From: Bacteroidota bacterium
GTDB taxonomy: Bacteria; Bacteroidota; Bacteroidia; Flavobacteriales; Weeksellaceae
Assembly: GCA_023411265.1 (NCBI GenBank)
Contig: JAEYOX010000088.1
Location: forward strand, 1-7,380
DNA: 7,380 nucleotides
Direction of reading: 5' to 3'
The stretch's first letter is position 1; every line of letters begins with the position of its first letter. The position numbers were made by a program, and so were the translations under genes. The notes under the pieces were generated by a model, which was given only the letters and a program-made list of their open reading frames with translations, did no database searches and was not told the DNA's origin. Shown here piece by piece: positions 5,859-7,380 of the stretch.

Positions 5859-6953
5859 ATGAAAAACATTAAAATAATTCTTTTGGCGGTTTTAGTGTTG
5901 CCGCTCAGTCTTTTCGCACAGGAAAATCCTGTTCTGAAAAAACAGATTAAAAATTACACGGAAAAAATCGACAGCATCGTAACGGCGGAAAAAAAACTGA
6001 TGAATGCCGAACTGGACGAAGCTGAAAAACGCTTTAGCGAAAACCAGATTTCGGAAACTGAAAAGCTAAATCTTAACAAAGAAATTGCTCAAAAATACGA
6101 AAAGAGGATTAATGAAATAGTAAATGCAGAAAAATCTGCCCTGGAAAATATTACGCAAACTGCCGTAAACGATGCCGTTTTCGGAAAAGCACAATCAAAG
6201 GAGCGCTACTATCGTTCTGCCCGTCCGGGGATTCTGGAATTGGGATATGATATGAAAGAAATAAAAGATCCTGAACACCCTAAAAATTACCTCAGTACGG
6301 TTGGGTATATTTTCACCATTTCGCTCTTAAATCATACTTCCGATAAAGCTCTTTTCGACTTTGGCAGTCATCGTCAGCTAAAAACCGGAATTTCGGGCGG
6401 AATGGCGATCCGTTATGAAGGCCAGTTGGGCAAATATACCAGTCCTGTGTTTTACCGTCTTGGATTAGCATGGCGAATGGATGAAGTGGGAATCAGAAAT
6501 TCAAAAGTTTTGGCACAGGACGAACATCGTTTGTTTATTACTGATTTTCAGCAGGGTGAACTGGAACGTTCCTCTCTTCGCACCGATTATATTATGCTAC
6601 CGGCGGAAGTACTTTTTGTGTTGAACCCTAAATATAAAACCTACCAAGGAACAGAGTATGTTGACAATACCAAAAAACAGTTCCGGATTGGGGTAGGGCT
6701 GTATGGAGGCGTGAAAATCAACGACGGGATTTTCACTCAGTATCATAACAATCTGGGTAATGAGATTCGTTCTTTCGAAAGCGTTTCACCGGGCTTGAAT
6801 AAAACGATTTTTGGCGGGAAAATAAGTTTCGGATATTCATGGTTCAACATATATGTTACTCGGGATTTTACTCCGGTTTTTAATCAGAATGCGGATATAA
6901 GAAATAAGTATGCTACTCAAATCGGGCTTGATATTATTGCCCTTACCTTTTAG
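5859..6953 (+). CDS. Exported coiled-coil and predicted outer-membrane beta-barrel protein, function unknown
   Basis: I do not recognise a named family. The 364-residue product starts with a good signal peptide (MKNIKIILLA..., cleavage probably after FA20, before QENP). Mature residues about 26-106 are strongly helical and charged, with many Glu, Lys and Asn and spaced hydrophobics (KQIKNYTEKIDSIV, NEIVNAEKSALENI), suggesting a periplasmic coiled coil. From about 118 to the end the pattern changes to alternating hydrophobic strands with Gly and aromatic residues (GISGGMAIRYEGQLGKY, YIMLPAEVLFVL, FRIGVGLYGGVKI, GKISFGYSWFNIYVTRDF), and the chain ends in Phe, as outer membrane barrels often do. 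At roughly 245 residues this part could form a barrel of about 8-10 strands. It follows the putative anti-sigma gene by 17 bases and precedes a terminator, so it is probably the last gene of the sigma operon. It may be an effector or a sensor partner. A helical tether joined to a barrel is an inference from pattern only. Confidence 0.7.
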   Translation: MKNIKIILLAVLVLPLSLFAQENPVLKKQIKNYTEKIDSIVTAEKKLMNAELDEAEKRFSENQISETEKLNLNKEIAQKYEKRINEIVNAEKSALENITQTAVNDAVFGKAQSKERYYRSARPGILELGYDMKEIKDPEHPKNYLSTVGYIFTISLLNHTSDKALFDFGSHRQLKTGISGGMAIRYEGQLGKYTSPVFYRLGLAWRMDEVGIRNSKVLAQDEHRLFITDFQQGELERSSLRTDYIMLPAEVLFVLNPKYKTYQGTEYVDNTKKQFRIGVGLYGGVKINDGIFTQYHNNLGNEIRSFESVSPGLNKTIFGGKISFGYSWFNIYVTRDFTPVFNQNADIRNKYATQIGLDIIALTF

Positions 6954-6973
6954 TAATATTCATTTTATTCATG

Positions 6974-7005
6974 AAAAACACCCTTTCACAGGTGTGTTTT
7001 TTTTT
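6974..7005 (+). terminator. Rho-independent terminator after the sigma factor operon
   Basis: ACACC (6978-6982) pairs with GGTGT (6991-6995) around an 8-base loop. Outside this stem, AAA (6974-6976) can pair with the following Ts across one A-G mismatch. A run of nine Ts (6997-7005) follows. It begins 20 bases after the stop codon of the coiled-coil/barrel gene and separates it from the last gene in the window. Confidence 0.85.
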
Positions 7006-7034
7006 GTAATTTGGCAGGATTATTTTTTCTCTCG

Positions 7035-7380
7035 GTGGGTTATTTAAAATCTGTTTTCATTGGTATTCTTTTGCTGGTATTTGTGAAAAGTTCGGCACAG
7101 GATCAGTTGTTTTTTGATCCTGATGTTCCCGCTAAATGTGCGATGATCAAAGAAGGTACTTTTGTTTCCAATGTGTATCCGGCTTCAGAATGGACAATGA
7201 CGGTACACAAGGAAATACAGACGGAATTATATGACAACGGGAAAAAGTTTGTTAAAATAATTCAGCATTTTAACGATGCTAATCCTTGTCAATATGAGCT
7301 TGTCGTTCTTGAAGATGCTGATCCTGACAACGGAATTTCGCCGGGAGATCATTTCGTTAATACCATTATCGCAACTCAGG
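7035..7380 (+). CDS. Small secreted protein of unknown function, 5' part only
   Basis: An open frame runs from 7035 through the end of the window (115 complete codons) and continues beyond it. The proposed start is GTG at 7035, giving MGYLKSVFIGILLLVFVKSSA followed by Gln. This is a compact signal peptide with cleavage before QDQLFFDPD, typical of flavobacteria. An in-frame TTG at 7011 would add eight mostly hydrophobic residues and is less attractive; no in-frame ATG lies upstream of the signal. The mature part has KCAMIKEGTF, then TELYDNGKKFVKI, NPCQYELVVLED and SPGDHF. The spacing Cys...KxGxF...NGKxF...Cys-x-Tyr-Glu...Gly-Asp recalls small uncharacterised Bacteroidetes proteins, which is a resemblance from memory only. 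The two Cys could form a disulfide after export. It lies after a terminator, so it should have its own promoter, but I see no convincing -33/-7 pair. Confidence 0.7.
   Translation, partial: MGYLKSVFIGILLLVFVKSSAQDQLFFDPDVPAKCAMIKEGTFVSNVYPASEWTMTVHKEIQTELYDNGKKFVKIIQHFNDANPCQYELVVLEDADPDNGISPGDHFVNTIIATQ

Noticed and set aside
7008..7015. TAATTTGG as a -7 promoter element for the last gene
   Set aside because: It differs from TAnnTTTG, overlaps the end of the terminator zone, and has no -33 TTTG at the right distance.

Overview
The window looks like chromosomal DNA from a member of the Bacteroidetes, most likely a flavobacterium of the Chryseobacterium/Weeksellaceae kind. This rests on AT-rich spacers, the lack of Shine-Dalgarno sequences before starts, promoters of the TAnnTTTG type, and family content: a DUF4199 protein, a GIN-domain (DUF2807) lipoprotein, and a flavobacterial ECF sigma operon. 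The genus is inferred by eye, not from a search. I see no mobile element, CRISPR array, tRNA or rRNA. All protein genes are on the + strand; the only minus-strand gene is a small RNA.

Layout. (1) 1-317: the 3' end of a metallo-beta-lactamase-fold metal-dependent hydrolase. (2) About 326-421, minus strand: the signal recognition particle RNA (ffs), convergent with the hydrolase, with its own promoter at 426-456. (3) 483-2787: a tight three-gene cluster made of a DUF4199 membrane protein, a polyprenyl-phosphate-type family 2 glycosyltransferase with a TTG start, and a GIN-domain lipoprotein. The gaps are 18 and 4 bases, so they are probably co-transcribed. (4) 2842-4569: a 575-residue phosphohexomutase with its own -7 promoter element and a clear terminator at 4576-4605. 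(5) 4616-6953: an ECF sigma factor, an overlapping single-pass membrane protein that is probably its anti-sigma factor, and an exported coiled-coil plus predicted beta-barrel protein. A promoter of ECF type precedes the group and a terminator at 6974-7005 follows it. (6) 7035 to the end: the start of a small secreted protein, cut by the window edge.

How the genes fit together. Most of the window concerns the cell envelope. SRP RNA serves membrane protein targeting. The phosphohexomutase supplies sugar phosphates for activated sugars, and the glycosyltransferase probably loads a sugar onto a lipid carrier, though a shared pathway is inference. The sigma/anti-sigma pair could sense an envelope signal. 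It appears to drive its own operon, including the outer-membrane-like protein. That last unit is the least described system here: the regulator is a standard class, but the signal and the role of the third protein are unknown to me.
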